Under the pieces are notes generated by a model that was not told where the DNA came from, did no database searches, and was given only the letters and a program-made list of their open reading frames with translations. A program made the translations under genes and the position numbers. From an uncultured Oscillospiraceae bacterium (GTDB taxonomy: Bacteria; Bacillota; Clostridia; Oscillospirales; Oscillospiraceae), in assembly GCA_900763965.1 (NCBI GenBank), contig CAAFMG010000082.1, forward strand, positions 1 through 13,494: a stretch of 13,494 nt of DNA. The letters are read 5' to 3'. Of the stretch, positions 6,855 through 13,494 are shown one piece after another (positions within the stretch are counted from its first letter, which is position 1; every line of letters starts with the position of its first letter).

Positions 6855-7671
6855 AGCAGGTTTGGTAACCGGGAGCGCTTTGCGTGTCGCAGGCTCTGGG
6901 GGAAAACTGCTCGGCGGGGAAGGGGATCCGGGAGAACATTTCGCAGGGATCCTCTCCGGCACCGGGGTTGTCGCAGCATTCCTTCTCGGGAATGCTGTAG
7001 TCCAGAACCGGCACCAGCAGCTGGGCATCCCGCTCCAGGCGGACAATGGAAAACTGCCCCAGAGTGACAAACAGACGGCGGCGATCCCCGGACAGAACCA
7101 GCTCCTCATCAAAGGCACTGCGAATGGCAGCCGGGATCTGGCAGATGGTTTCTCCACTGCCGCAGTCGCAGACTTCCCGAACCCGGGAGGCCAGAACCAT
7201 GGGATCCAGAACTTCCACCACAGCGGTGGGGAGATTGGCACAGAGCCGGGTCAAGCCATCGGCACCGCCCAGGACGGTGTTACTGCGGTAGATGTGGGCG
7301 CGGCTGTCCTCGCCGCAGAGTACGGCCCGCTTGGAGAAGCTGGCAAGGCCATAAAGGCATACGGGCCGCCCGGTTTCGATCATGGCATCGGCCAGGATCT
7401 TGTAGTAAAAGGTGATGTCGATGCAGTAGTGGTTCCGGTCGAAGGCTACAGGCTCCACATCCATGTATGTGTACAATAACTCTGCATTGCGGACACGGAC
7501 ATTGGCGCAGGTATCCAGAACCGCCTGAGAGCCGGTGGTCAGATAGACCCGCAGGTCTTCGATACAGTCCTTATCCCGGCAGGAATCGGTGATTTTGCGG
7601 GTGTGAACGGACATGGCCTGCCGCAGATCTCCGGGATCACAGCGCAGGGTGTCACAGCATTGCTCTGACAT
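6853..7671 (-). CDS. Cysteine-rich conserved-looking protein of unknown function
   Basis: The product has 272 residues and 18 cysteines (about 6.6 percent). I cannot assign a named family. The N-terminal block MSEQCCDTLRC and the motif CRDKDCIEDLRVYL (31-44) look like a conserved signature; I recall similar unnamed proteins from clostridia but cannot confirm this here. There is no signal peptide or membrane segment, so a cytoplasmic or spore-layer location is possible. Paired cysteines occur at 5-6, 168/170, 232-233 and 243, and the C-terminus ends in Cys. The cysteine-rich tail resembles a metal-binding or disulfide cross-linked structural protein such as a spore coat component, but that is a guess. 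The start at 7671 is chosen because AGGGGGT lies about 7 bases upstream; the ATG at 7689 overlaps this region. It is a single-gene unit, convergent with the gene at 5215. Confidence 0.75.
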   Translation of the reverse strand: MSEQCCDTLRCDPGDLRQAMSVHTRKITDSCRDKDCIEDLRVYLTTGSQAVLDTCANVRVRNAELLYTYMDVEPVAFDRNHYCIDITFYYKILADAMIETGRPVCLYGLASFSKRAVLCGEDSRAHIYRSNTVLGGADGLTRLCANLPTAVVEVLDPMVLASRVREVCDCGSGETICQIPAAIRSAFDEELVLSGDRRRLFVTLGQFSIVRLERDAQLLVPVLDYSIPEKECCDNPGAGEDPCEMFSRIPFPAEQFSPRACDTQSAPGYQTC

Positions 7672-7692
7672 GGGAATACCCCCTAACATGAT

Positions 7693-7721
7693 AGTATAAG
7701 CGGCTTTGGCTTATAGGACAG
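7693..7721 (-). promoter_or_regulatory. Weak promoter candidate for the cysteine-rich protein
   Basis: On the minus strand TATACT (7693-7698) follows CTGTCC (7716-7721) by 17 bp. The -10 matches five of six positions and the -35 three. The implied leader is only about 15 nt, just enough for the ribosome binding site. A sporulation sigma factor could use a related -10, but no matching -35 was found. Confidence 0.3.
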
Positions 7722-7758
7722 TTTATGCGGTATTTCCCGGGAAGTGCATGGATATAGA

Positions 7759-7793
7759 AATTCCCTCGGCAGCGGCGGCTTACCGAGGGAATT
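7759..7793 (-). terminator. Hairpin terminator of the CLC transporter gene
   Basis: An 11-bp perfect stem (AATTCCCTCGG at 7759-7769 with its complement at 7783-7793) encloses a 13-nt loop. On the minus strand it starts 15 bp after the CLC stop codon and runs into TTCTATAT, a weak U-tract. Confidence 0.7.
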
Positions 7794-7807
7794 GGAAGGG
7801 CTACGGG

Positions 7808-9064
7808 TTATTCCACTTCGCTGTGGAAGCGGTTAGGCAGGGTGGTTTTCTGAAACTGGATGATCTGGCTGGCGTACAGACCGCTGTTGCCGGACAGAAC
7901 GAAACACACCACGCAGACAAAGGCAAAGATGTACAGGTTGGCACTGCCGAACATCTCGATGCTCAAGGCCAGGGAAGCCAGGGGAGAGTTGGTGGCGCAG
8001 CAGAACAGACCCACCAGACCCAGAGCTGCGGAAAATCCCGGATCCAGCCCCAAAAGTCCGCCAAGAGCACATCCAAAGGTGGCACCAATGCAGAAGGTGG
8101 GGACGATCTCGCCGCCCTTGAAGCCCACACTCAGGGTCACGGCGGTTAAAAGCATTTTCAGAGCAAAGGCGTACCAGTCGGCCTGACCGGCAACGGCGGC
8201 CAGGGCCATGTCCATGCCTGCTCCGTTAAACCGCTGGCTGCCGGTCATCAATGTGATGGCGATGATCACCACGCTGCCCAGGGCAATACGCAGCCAGGGA
8301 TTTTGAATCAGATCCTTGGCAAGGTGCTCCATGTTGTGAAACAGCCAGCACATCCCGATACCCAGCAGAGCAATGGCCACGGACAGAACCAGATACTGAC
8401 CGCAGCAGTAGGGATTCAGGGAGAAAGCCTGATCCAGCGGATAGGTTTCCGGCTGCACCCCCAGCAGTCCCGATACCTGACTTGCCGAATAGGCCGACAG
8501 GAAGCAGGGCAGCAGCGCCGGGGAAAACAGGGTGCCCACCGAGGCGAATTCCATGCAGAACAACATGGAGGTCAGGGGCGTTCCGAACAGTCCGGCGAAC
8601 ACGGCACTCATACCCGCCATCACCAGGATCTTGCGGTCGGTTTCCTCCAGATGCAGCAGCCGGGCCAGCAGGGAAGCGGTGGAGCCGCCTAATTGCAGCG
8701 CAGCACCCTCCCGTCCGGCACTGCCGCCAAACAGGTGGGTCATGGCAGTGGCCAGGAAAATTCCCGGGACAACTGCCGGGCTGACCGCATGGCCGTCCAG
8801 GGTCGCGTCGATCATCTCGTTGGTGCCTTTGTTGTTTTCCAGCTTGAGCACCTTGTAAAGTGCCACCGTTAACAGACCGCCTACAGGCAGCAGGAAGATC
8901 AGCCAGGGATTTTCGCCCCGCAGGTGGGTGACAAAGTGCAGCGCATAGTGAAAGCCCGCACCGATCAGCCCCCCAAGGCTGCCCATCAGCAGTCCCAGCA
9001 GTGTCCATTTGGCAAAGGAGATACAGTAATCCTCCGGGTGATTGATTTTATCAAGCCATGCCAT
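7808..9064 (-). CDS. CLC-family anion channel or H+/anion antiporter
   Basis: CLC proteins are dimeric membrane proteins that conduct or exchange chloride, fluoride or other anions. The 418-residue product is hydrophobic throughout, with family motifs: GGSAGREGAALQLGGS (113-128), holding the gating glutamate (E119); GFKGGEIVPTFCIGATFG (314-331), with E319; and SGLYASQII (394-402), with the likely pore tyrosine Y397. The chloride-type GSGIPE motif is replaced by NKGTNEM (78-84). At the position of the usual proton glutamate the sequence reads LFCMEF (168-173), with Phe where the second Glu of E. coli ClC would be. This pattern is nearer the fluoride-type CLC branch than E. coli ClC, but no fluoride riboswitch is visible upstream. 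The start at 9064 follows AAGAAGGG by 5 bases; an ATG at 9127 is rejected. It is monocistronic. Confidence 0.92.
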   Translation of the reverse strand: MAWLDKINHPEDYCISFAKWTLLGLLMGSLGGLIGAGFHYALHFVTHLRGENPWLIFLLPVGGLLTVALYKVLKLENNKGTNEMIDATLDGHAVSPAVVPGIFLATAMTHLFGGSAGREGAALQLGGSTASLLARLLHLEETDRKILVMAGMSAVFAGLFGTPLTSMLFCMEFASVGTLFSPALLPCFLSAYSASQVSGLLGVQPETYPLDQAFSLNPYCCGQYLVLSVAIALLGIGMCWLFHNMEHLAKDLIQNPWLRIALGSVVIIAITLMTGSQRFNGAGMDMALAAVAGQADWYAFALKMLLTAVTLSVGFKGGEIVPTFCIGATFGCALGGLLGLDPGFSAALGLVGLFCCATNSPLASLALSIEMFGSANLYIFAFVCVVCFVLSGNSGLYASQIIQFQKTTLPNRFHSEVE

Positions 9065-9098
9065 AATTACCCTTCTTTCTATCCGATAAAGCAATAAC

Positions 9099-9127
9099 AT
9101 GGTAGCGCATCCGGCAGGAAAAGTCAA
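9099..9127 (-). promoter_or_regulatory. Promoter of the CLC transporter gene
   Basis: On the minus strand TTGACT (9122-9127, five of six matches) is followed after 17 bp by TACCAT (9099-9104, four of six). It lies between the galM terminator and the CLC start codon, so the CLC gene is transcribed separately. Confidence 0.5.
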
Positions 9128-9164
9128 GGAAGGCAGCAGTCTTTGAAAAAATCAGGGCAGAAGG

Positions 9165-9204
9165 AAAAGAAAAATGCAGGGAAATGCGGCGCACTTCCCT
9201 GCAT
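9165..9204 (-). terminator. Intrinsic terminator of galM
   Basis: A 10-bp stem (9174-9183 with 9195-9204) continues inward through four more pairs including one G-T, leaving a 3-nt loop. On the minus strand it is followed by TTTTTCTTTT (9164-9173 region). It begins 6 bp after the galM stop codon, a textbook rho-independent terminator. Confidence 0.9.
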
Positions 9205-9210
9205 GAGCGG

Positions 9211-10230
9211 TTACCAGGAGAAACGATAAACGGTTTCGCTGTGATAGGCTTGACCGGCTTTGGTGACAGGCTGGGGCCACTGGGGGTGATGAAGGGCATC
9301 GGGGTAGAACTGGGTCTCCAGAGCCACGCCGCTGCGCTTGCCGTAATGGATGCCGCCTTTGCCGGTTTCATCCAGGAAGTTACCGGCATAAAACTGGATG
9401 CCGGGGCAGTCGGTGTACACATCCATGGTTCTGCCGGACACGGGATCCTGCAAGGTGGCGCAGGGATTGCAAACGGCCTGCCAGCAGTGGTCATAGCCGC
9501 CCTGAAGCTTCAGGGGCTGGTAATCGGCACCGATATCCCGGCAGATGGCCTTGGGGGTGCGGAAATCCATGGGAGTACCCTCCACGCTGCGCAGCTCCCC
9601 GGTGGGGATGTTCTGGGCATCGTCCGGGCAGAAGCTGGGGCTGGGCATAGCCAGAAGCTGCTCCATGGCGGCGCTGGTCTGGCTCTGACCGGCCAGATTG
9701 AAATAGCTGTGGTTCGTCATATTAAATACGGTATCCTGGTCGCAGAGGGCATCGTAGCAGATGTGCAGACCGCCCTGGTGATCCAGAGAATAGGTCACCT
9801 GGATGGCGGCGTTGCCGGGGAAGCCCTGGTCGCCGTCGGGGCTGTTCAGACGGAGGGTGACGGCAGATTCCGTGTGCTGCACCACCTCCCACAGCCGCAG
9901 GTGATAGAAGTCCGGGCCGCTGTGAAGATTGTTGCTCCCTTCATTGGCGGGAATGTGGTAGGTTTTTCCTGCCAGGGAAAAGCTGGCGTCCTTCAGACGG
10001 TTGGCGTTGCGGCCCACGGTGGCGCCCAGACAGGCACCCTTGCCGGTGCGGTAGCCGTTGCAGTCATCATAGCCAAGCACCACATCTGCATAATTGCCGT
10101 CGGCATCGGGAACCATCAGGGTCACAAGGGCAGCACCGTAATCCGTGACGGCAGCACGCAGACCGCCGCAGCCGATCCAGTACAGGCCGGTTTCCTCGCC
10201 GGAGGGCAGATTGCCGAAAAATTCTTTCAT
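9211..10230 (-). CDS. galM: Aldose 1-epimerase (mutarotase)
   Basis: GalM interconverts the alpha and beta anomers of sugars such as galactose and glucose and feeds the Leloir pathway; it is cytoplasmic. The 339 residues match the family length. Landmarks: GRNANR with R78, NNLHSG with H103, NMTNHSYFNLAG with H174, GYDHCW with D247, and ALETQFYPDA with E305. H103 and H174 fit the proton-transfer histidines and E305 the catalytic base known from the Lactococcus enzyme; R78 and D247 fit sugar-binding residues. The start at 10230 is supported by AGGGAG 8 bases upstream; an in-frame ATG at 10323 sits inside the promoter -35 and cannot be used. No other galactose gene is adjacent. It has its own promoter and terminator and diverges from nrdD. 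Confidence 0.96.
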   Translation of the reverse strand: MKEFFGNLPSGEETGLYWIGCGGLRAAVTDYGAALVTLMVPDADGNYADVVLGYDDCNGYRTGKGACLGATVGRNANRLKDASFSLAGKTYHIPANEGSNNLHSGPDFYHLRLWEVVQHTESAVTLRLNSPDGDQGFPGNAAIQVTYSLDHQGGLHICYDALCDQDTVFNMTNHSYFNLAGQSQTSAAMEQLLAMPSPSFCPDDAQNIPTGELRSVEGTPMDFRTPKAICRDIGADYQPLKLQGGYDHCWQAVCNPCATLQDPVSGRTMDVYTDCPGIQFYAGNFLDETGKGGIHYGKRSGVALETQFYPDALHHPQWPQPVTKAGQAYHSETVYRFSW

Positions 10231-10294
10231 GGAAAAGTCTCCCTTCATTTTTATCCAGAGATCCGGTGAAATTATGTTAAGGGGCACTTTTTGA

Positions 10295-10323
10295 ATTATA
10301 CCATATTCTGCGGCGTAATTCAA
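10295..10323 (-). promoter_or_regulatory. Promoter of galM
   Basis: On the minus strand TTGAAT (10318-10323) is followed after 17 bp by a perfect TATAAT (10295-10300), with an extended -10 TG one base upstream of it. The leader before galM is about 60 nt. Confidence 0.8.
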
Positions 10324-10424
10324 ACCATTCTTTTTTGCTAAGGGAAAAACGCAAACTTTCAGAGCGGTTTTGGCCCGTATTGCTTCCTGCGGAAAAGGTC
10401 GTTATTGAACCTGCCAAAAGGGAG

Positions 10425-10440
10425 AAACTATATTTTGTGT
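10425..10440. promoter_or_regulatory. NrdR box 1 (distal)
   Basis: The 16-mer AAACTATATTTTGTGT agrees with the NrdR consensus acaCwAtATaTwgwgt, recalled from the literature, at 14 of 16 positions by my count. It lies just upstream of the -35 of the nrdD promoter. Its partner begins 32 bp downstream, the three-helical-turn spacing typical of NrdR box pairs. Confidence 0.7.
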
Positions 10441-10447
10441 TTTTCTC

Positions 10448-10475
10448 TTGACAAAACCACAAGATATAGTATAAT
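10448..10475 (+). promoter_or_regulatory. Near-consensus promoter of nrdD
   Basis: A perfect TTGACA (10448-10453) and a perfect TATAAT (10470-10475) are separated by 16 bp. Transcription should start near 10482, giving a leader of about 40 nt before ATG. The second NrdR-like box covers the spacer and the start of the -10, so repressor binding would block polymerase. Confidence 0.88.
10457..10472. promoter_or_regulatory. NrdR box 2 (overlaps the nrdD -10)
   Basis: The 16-mer CCACAAGATATAGTAT agrees with the NrdR consensus at 13 of 16 positions by my count. It overlaps the promoter spacer and the first three bases of the -10. With box 1 it leaves 16 bp between the sites. NrdR represses ribonucleotide reductase genes when (d)ATP is high; nrdR itself is not in the window. 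Confidence 0.65.
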
Positions 10476-10522
10476 ACTCCTGCACGCAAACCAACGGCAA
10501 CACTGACCAAGGAGGTACCCAG

Positions 10523-12700
10523 ATGAAGATTATTAAACGAAACGGTGCAGAAGTCACCTTTGATATTGGCAAAATCATCATGGCCGTAACCAAGGCCAAC
10601 GAAGCGGTGGATGAAAAGGTTCGTATGACCCCGCTGCAGATCCAGCGCATTTCCCAGAGTGTCCAGATCTCCTGCGAGGAAATGGGCAGCAGCCCTTCGG
10701 TGGAGGAGATCCAGGATCTGGTGGAAAAGGCCATTATGGCCCACGGCGCTTTTGAGGTGGCAAAGGAATATATCACCTACCGCTACGTCCGCAGTCTGCT
10801 GCGGCAGTCCAACACCACCGATGACCGCATCCTTACCCTGATCGAATGCAACAACGAAGAGGTCAAGCAGGAGAATGCCAACAAGAATCCCACCATCAAC
10901 GCCGTGCAGCGTGACTATATGGCAGGCGAGGTCAGCAAGGATATCACCCGCCGGATTCTGCTGCCGGAAGAGGTGGTGCAGGCCCACGAAGCCGGTATCA
11001 TCCACTTCCATGATTCGGACTACTATGCCCAGCACATGCACAACTGTGATCTGGTGAATCTGGAGGATATGCTCCAGAACGGCACGGTCATTTCCGGCAC
11101 CATGATCGAAAAGCCCCATTCCTTCTCCACCGCCTGCAACATTGCCACCCAGATCATTGCCCAGGTGGCTTCCAACCAGTACGGCGGTCAGTCCATCAGC
11201 CTGACCCACCTGGCGCCCTTTGTCCAGGTCAGCCGGGAAAAGATCCGCCGCTCCGTGGAAAAGGAAATGGCGATCTACGGCATTCAGGTGGATCCCAGCA
11301 CCGTTTCCGGCATCGTAGAAGATCGCCTGCGGGAGGAGGTTCGCCGGGGCGTACAGACCATCCAGTACCAGGTGGTGACCCTGATGACCACCAATGGACA
11401 GGCCCCCTTCATCACGGTGTTCATGTACCTCAACGAGGCCCGGAGCGAGCAGGAGAAGAAGGATCTGGCCATGATCATCGAGGAGACCCTGCGCCAGCGC
11501 TACGAGGGCGTTAAGAACGAAAAGGGCGTGTGGATCACCCCGGCCTTCCCCAAGCTCATCTATGTGCTGGAGGAGGACAACATCCGGGAGGGCACTCCCT
11601 ACTGGTATCTGACCCGTCTGGCTGCTGAGTGCACCGCCAAGCGGATGGTGCCTGACTACATCTCCGAAAAGAAGATGCTGGAACTGAAGGTGGACAAGAA
11701 CGGCGAGGGCCACTGCTATACCTGCATGGGCTGCCGCTCCTTCCTGACTCCCTATGTGGATCCGGAAACCAACAAGCCCAAGTACTACGGCCGGTTCAAC
11801 CAGGGCGTTGTCACCATCAATCTGGTGGATGTGGCCCTGTCCTCGGAACGGGATATGGACAAGTTCTGGAAGATTTTTGATGAGCGGCTGGAGCTGTGCT
11901 ATCAGGCACTGATGTGCCGCCACAACCGGCTGAAGGGCACCCTCAGCGATGCTGCCCCCATCCTGTGGCAGTACGGCGCTCTGGCCAGACTGGAAAAGGG
12001 CGAGCCCATTGACAAGCTGCTCTACGGCGGCTATTCCACCATTTCTCTGGGCTACGCAGGTCTTTACGAGTGTGTCAAGTACATGACCGGCAAATCCCAC
12101 ACTGACCCTGAGGCAAAGCCCTTTGCCATGGAGGTCATGCAGCACATGAACGACGCCTGCAAGGGCTGGAAGGCCAAGGAGAACATCGACTTCTCCCTGT
12201 ACGGCACGCCCCTGGAATCCACCACCTACAAGTTTGCCAAGGCCCTGCGCAAGCGCTTTGGTGTGGTTCCTGGCATCACCGACAAGAGCTACATCACCAA
12301 CTCCTACCATGTCCATGTTACCGAGCCCATTGATGCCTTCACCAAGCTGCGCTTCGAGGCCGACTTCCAGAAGCTGTCTCCCGGCGGTGCCATCTCCTAT
12401 GTGGAGGTGCCCAATATGCAGCAGAACATTGATGCCGTTCTGGAACTGATGCAGTTTATCTACGAGAACATCATGTACGCCGAGCTGAACACCAAGTCCG
12501 ACTATTGCCAGGTCTGCGGCTATGACGGCGAGATCAGCATCCAGGAAGTGGACGGCAAGCTGGTCTGGGTCTGCCCCCAGTGCGGCAACCGGGATCAGAA
12601 CAAGATGAATGTGGCCCGCCGTACCTGCGGCTACATCGGTACCCAGTTCTGGAACCAGGGCAGAACCCAGGAGATCAAGGATCGGGTGCTCCACCTGTAA
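10523..12700 (+). CDS. nrdD: Anaerobic (class III) ribonucleoside-triphosphate reductase
   Basis: NrdD reduces ribonucleoside triphosphates to deoxyribonucleotides without oxygen, using a glycyl radical made by the radical-SAM activase NrdG. The 725 residues fit the family. The N-terminal 95 or so residues form an ATP-cone, the allosteric dATP/ATP sensor (MKIIKRNGAEVTFD). In the barrel, HMHNCDL holds a conserved cysteine (C175) and YTCMGCRSFL holds the candidate thiyl-radical cysteine C404. Near the C-terminus CQVC (662-665) and CPQC (684-687) form the zinc site, followed by the glycyl radical loop RRTCGYIG with G703 as the radical site. AAGGAGG lies 7 bases before ATG. The promoter is near-consensus and overlapped by NrdR-like boxes. 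nrdG does not follow; a hairpin and a convergent gene do, so nrdG must lie elsewhere. Confidence 0.97.
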   Translation: MKIIKRNGAEVTFDIGKIIMAVTKANEAVDEKVRMTPLQIQRISQSVQISCEEMGSSPSVEEIQDLVEKAIMAHGAFEVAKEYITYRYVRSLLRQSNTTDDRILTLIECNNEEVKQENANKNPTINAVQRDYMAGEVSKDITRRILLPEEVVQAHEAGIIHFHDSDYYAQHMHNCDLVNLEDMLQNGTVISGTMIEKPHSFSTACNIATQIIAQVASNQYGGQSISLTHLAPFVQVSREKIRRSVEKEMAIYGIQVDPSTVSGIVEDRLREEVRRGVQTIQYQVVTLMTTNGQAPFITVFMYLNEARSEQEKKDLAMIIEETLRQRYEGVKNEKGVWITPAFPKLIYVLEEDNIREGTPYWYLTRLAAECTAKRMVPDYISEKKMLELKVDKNGEGHCYTCMGCRSFLTPYVDPETNKPKYYGRFNQGVVTINLVDVALSSERDMDKFWKIFDERLELCYQALMCRHNRLKGTLSDAAPILWQYGALARLEKGEPIDKLLYGGYSTISLGYAGLYECVKYMTGKSHTDPEAKPFAMEVMQHMNDACKGWKAKENIDFSLYGTPLESTTYKFAKALRKRFGVVPGITDKSYITNSYHVHVTEPIDAFTKLRFEADFQKLSPGGAISYVEVPNMQQNIDAVLELMQFIYENIMYAELNTKSDYCQVCGYDGEISIQEVDGKLVWVCPQCGNRDQNKMNVARRTCGYIGTQFWNQGRTQEIKDRVLHL

Positions 12701-12729
12701 GAAATCCTCGGTTTTGACCCTCAGATGAT

Positions 12730-12770
12730 AAAAAGAAGCTCCTCCGCGTGAAATGTGCGGAGGAGCTTCT
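12730..12770 (-). terminator. Shared terminator hairpin between nrdD and the CPBP gene
   Basis: A perfect 14-bp stem (12734-12747 with 12757-12770) has a 9-nt loop. On the minus strand it is followed by a run of Ts (12730-12734), so it is a strong terminator for the convergent CPBP gene. On the plus strand it begins 33 bp after the nrdD stop but has no real U-tract (ATATTACT), so it would work less well for nrdD. Confidence 0.85.
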
Positions 12771-12791
12771 ATATTACTCTATGGGTCACAG

Positions 12792-12809
12792 TCCCTGTCC
12801 GGACAGGGA
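12792..12809. repeat. 18-bp perfect palindrome
   Basis: TCCCTGTCC is followed directly by its reverse complement GGACAGGGA with no spacer. It lies between the CPBP stop codon and the shared terminator. It could be a binding site for a dimeric protein or, as RNA, a small hairpin with a 6-nt loop. Confidence 0.7.
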
Positions 12810-12831
12810 TATTCAGCAGTGGGGCTGGGAG

Positions 12832-13494
12832 CTATTTTGCAATATGCGGGGAAACATTTTGGCGCTGAGCGGAAAGGCTTGCGGCAATGGCAATTACAGT
12901 CAATACGGCAAGGCTTCCGTAATACAGGAATCCAGGGGTGATGTTGACAACTCCCAGTAAGGTGTTTGTCCATCCGTGCAGGATCATACACAGCAGCACC
13001 GCACCAGTGAGATTGTATAGTGCGGACAGCCAATAGCTTAAAGCCAGCCCTGTGATCGAAAAGTACAAAAAAGACATACTTTGATGGGAATTTCCCGGAA
13101 TAAACCAAAGGGGAATGTGCCAGCTTATCCAAACGATCCCAACGATCAGGGTGGCAATGGGCGAGGGCAGAGCTTGTTCCAAAATAGGCTGCATGGTTCC
13201 ACGCCAGCCCCATTCCTCGTTCCCGCCATAAAGCGTCGCAGCCTGTAGGAATACGATCAGGATCACGATCCCAGCAAGAGGGGATTTGGGAAGCATGGGA
13301 TTTATGCCATTGGAACACATCCCAAACACGATGGTTTCCAGAAAAATTGCAGTGAAAAGCACAAGCCAATGAATCCGGTGGCGGGGAAACAGAAAGGATT
13401 TCAGCGTTTTTTTGTCAAATTTTGGCTTCATACACATACACCCGGCGATTGTAGGGCCAAATCCACCGACTGTAAATAAAAGCATGGGCAATAC
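12832..13494 (-). CDS. CPBP-family intramembrane protease, N-terminus cut by the window edge
   Basis: CPBP (CAAX protease and bacteriocin-processing, Abi) proteins are integral membrane metalloproteases or their relatives; in bacteria some process peptides or give bacteriocin immunity. The visible 220 residues read open to the right edge, so the first one or two membrane helices are probably missing; the nearest Met is not a convincing start. The family motifs are present: NEEWGWRG (EExxxR), then WISWHIPLW with a motif-2 histidine, then ILHGWTN with motif-3 histidine and asparagine. These residues suggest an intact active site. Several further hydrophobic segments follow. The gene is convergent with nrdD and ends before a palindrome and a strong terminator. 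Its base composition looks less GC-rich than nrdD, so separate acquisition is possible. The substrate is unknown. Confidence 0.88.
   Translation of the reverse strand, partial: VLPMLLFTVGGFGPTIAGCMCMKPKFDKKTLKSFLFPRHRIHWLVLFTAIFLETIVFGMCSNGINPMLPKSPLAGIVILIVFLQAATLYGGNEEWGWRGTMQPILEQALPSPIATLIVGIVWISWHIPLWFIPGNSHQSMSFLYFSITGLALSYWLSALYNLTGAVLLCMILHGWTNTLLGVVNITPGFLYYGSLAVLTVIAIAASLSAQRQNVSPHIAK

Noticed and set aside
9065..9164. Search for a fluoride riboswitch before the CLC gene.
   Set aside because: The conserved fluoride riboswitch elements were not seen in this leader; only a sigma-A-like promoter and a ribosome binding site.
9184..10269. 361-residue plus-strand frame opposite galM.
   Set aside because: The minus strand carries all five expected mutarotase active-site residues, a promoter and a terminator; the plus-strand frame begins inside that terminator.
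10277..12694. Very long open frame antisense to nrdD (805 residues).
   Set aside because: It mirrors nrdD codon for codon, has no ribosome binding site of its own, contains no recognisable motifs, and would start at the nrdD stop. Stop-free antisense frames are common opposite GC-rich genes; nrdD is certain on the plus strand.
12748..12960. Small plus-strand frame (70 residues) after nrdD.
   Set aside because: It starts inside the terminator hairpin and overlaps the end of the convergent CPBP gene; no ribosome binding site.

Overview
The window looks like chromosome from an anaerobic, low-oxygen-adapted Bacillota, most likely a gut clostridium of the Oscillospiraceae type. This is inferred from a class III (anaerobic) ribonucleotide reductase, a RecD2 helicase, a ComF-family protein, strong AGGAG-type ribosome binding sites, many compact intrinsic terminators, and GC-rich coding sequence with AT-rich intergenic DNA. 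No rRNA, tRNA, CRISPR array, insertion sequence or phage gene is visible. It reads as mostly ordinary core and near-core genome; I do not see a multi-gene novel system.

Layout. Positions 1-228 are AT-rich and gene-free. They appear to hold the promoter and ribosome binding site of a minus-strand gene lying just beyond the left edge. Next comes a minus-strand gene for a short membrane-anchored protein of unknown function (297-962), with its own terminator and a promoter whose spacer carries a run of seven Cs. A plus-strand operon follows: recD2 (1229-3439), a ComFC-like phosphoribosyltransferase (3436-4089) and an MreB-family actin homologue (4103-5140). They are packed with a 4-bp overlap and a 13-bp gap and end in a strong hairpin. 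A plus-strand polytopic membrane protein resembling GT-C glycosyltransferases (5215-6819) is next.

Three minus-strand single-gene units follow: a cysteine-rich conserved-looking protein (6853-7671), a CLC-family anion transporter (7808-9064) and galM, aldose 1-epimerase (9211-10230). Terminators were found after the CLC gene and galM, and promoters of varying quality for all three. galM is divergent from nrdD (10523-12700). The nrdD promoter is near-consensus and is flanked and overlapped by two NrdR-like boxes 32 bp apart. nrdG is not next to it. A convergent, edge-truncated CPBP-family membrane protease gene (12832-13494) closes the window and shares a hairpin terminator region with nrdD.

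The genes cover DNA repair and uptake (recD2, comFC), cell shape (mreB-like), anaerobic dNTP synthesis (nrdD), sugar entry into metabolism (galM), ion homeostasis (CLC) and envelope functions. Apart from the recD2-comFC-mreB operon they look like independent transcription units. The observations most worth checking are the NrdR box pair, the C-tract inside a promoter spacer, the unusual residues of the CLC pore, and the orphan, motif-divergent MreB.
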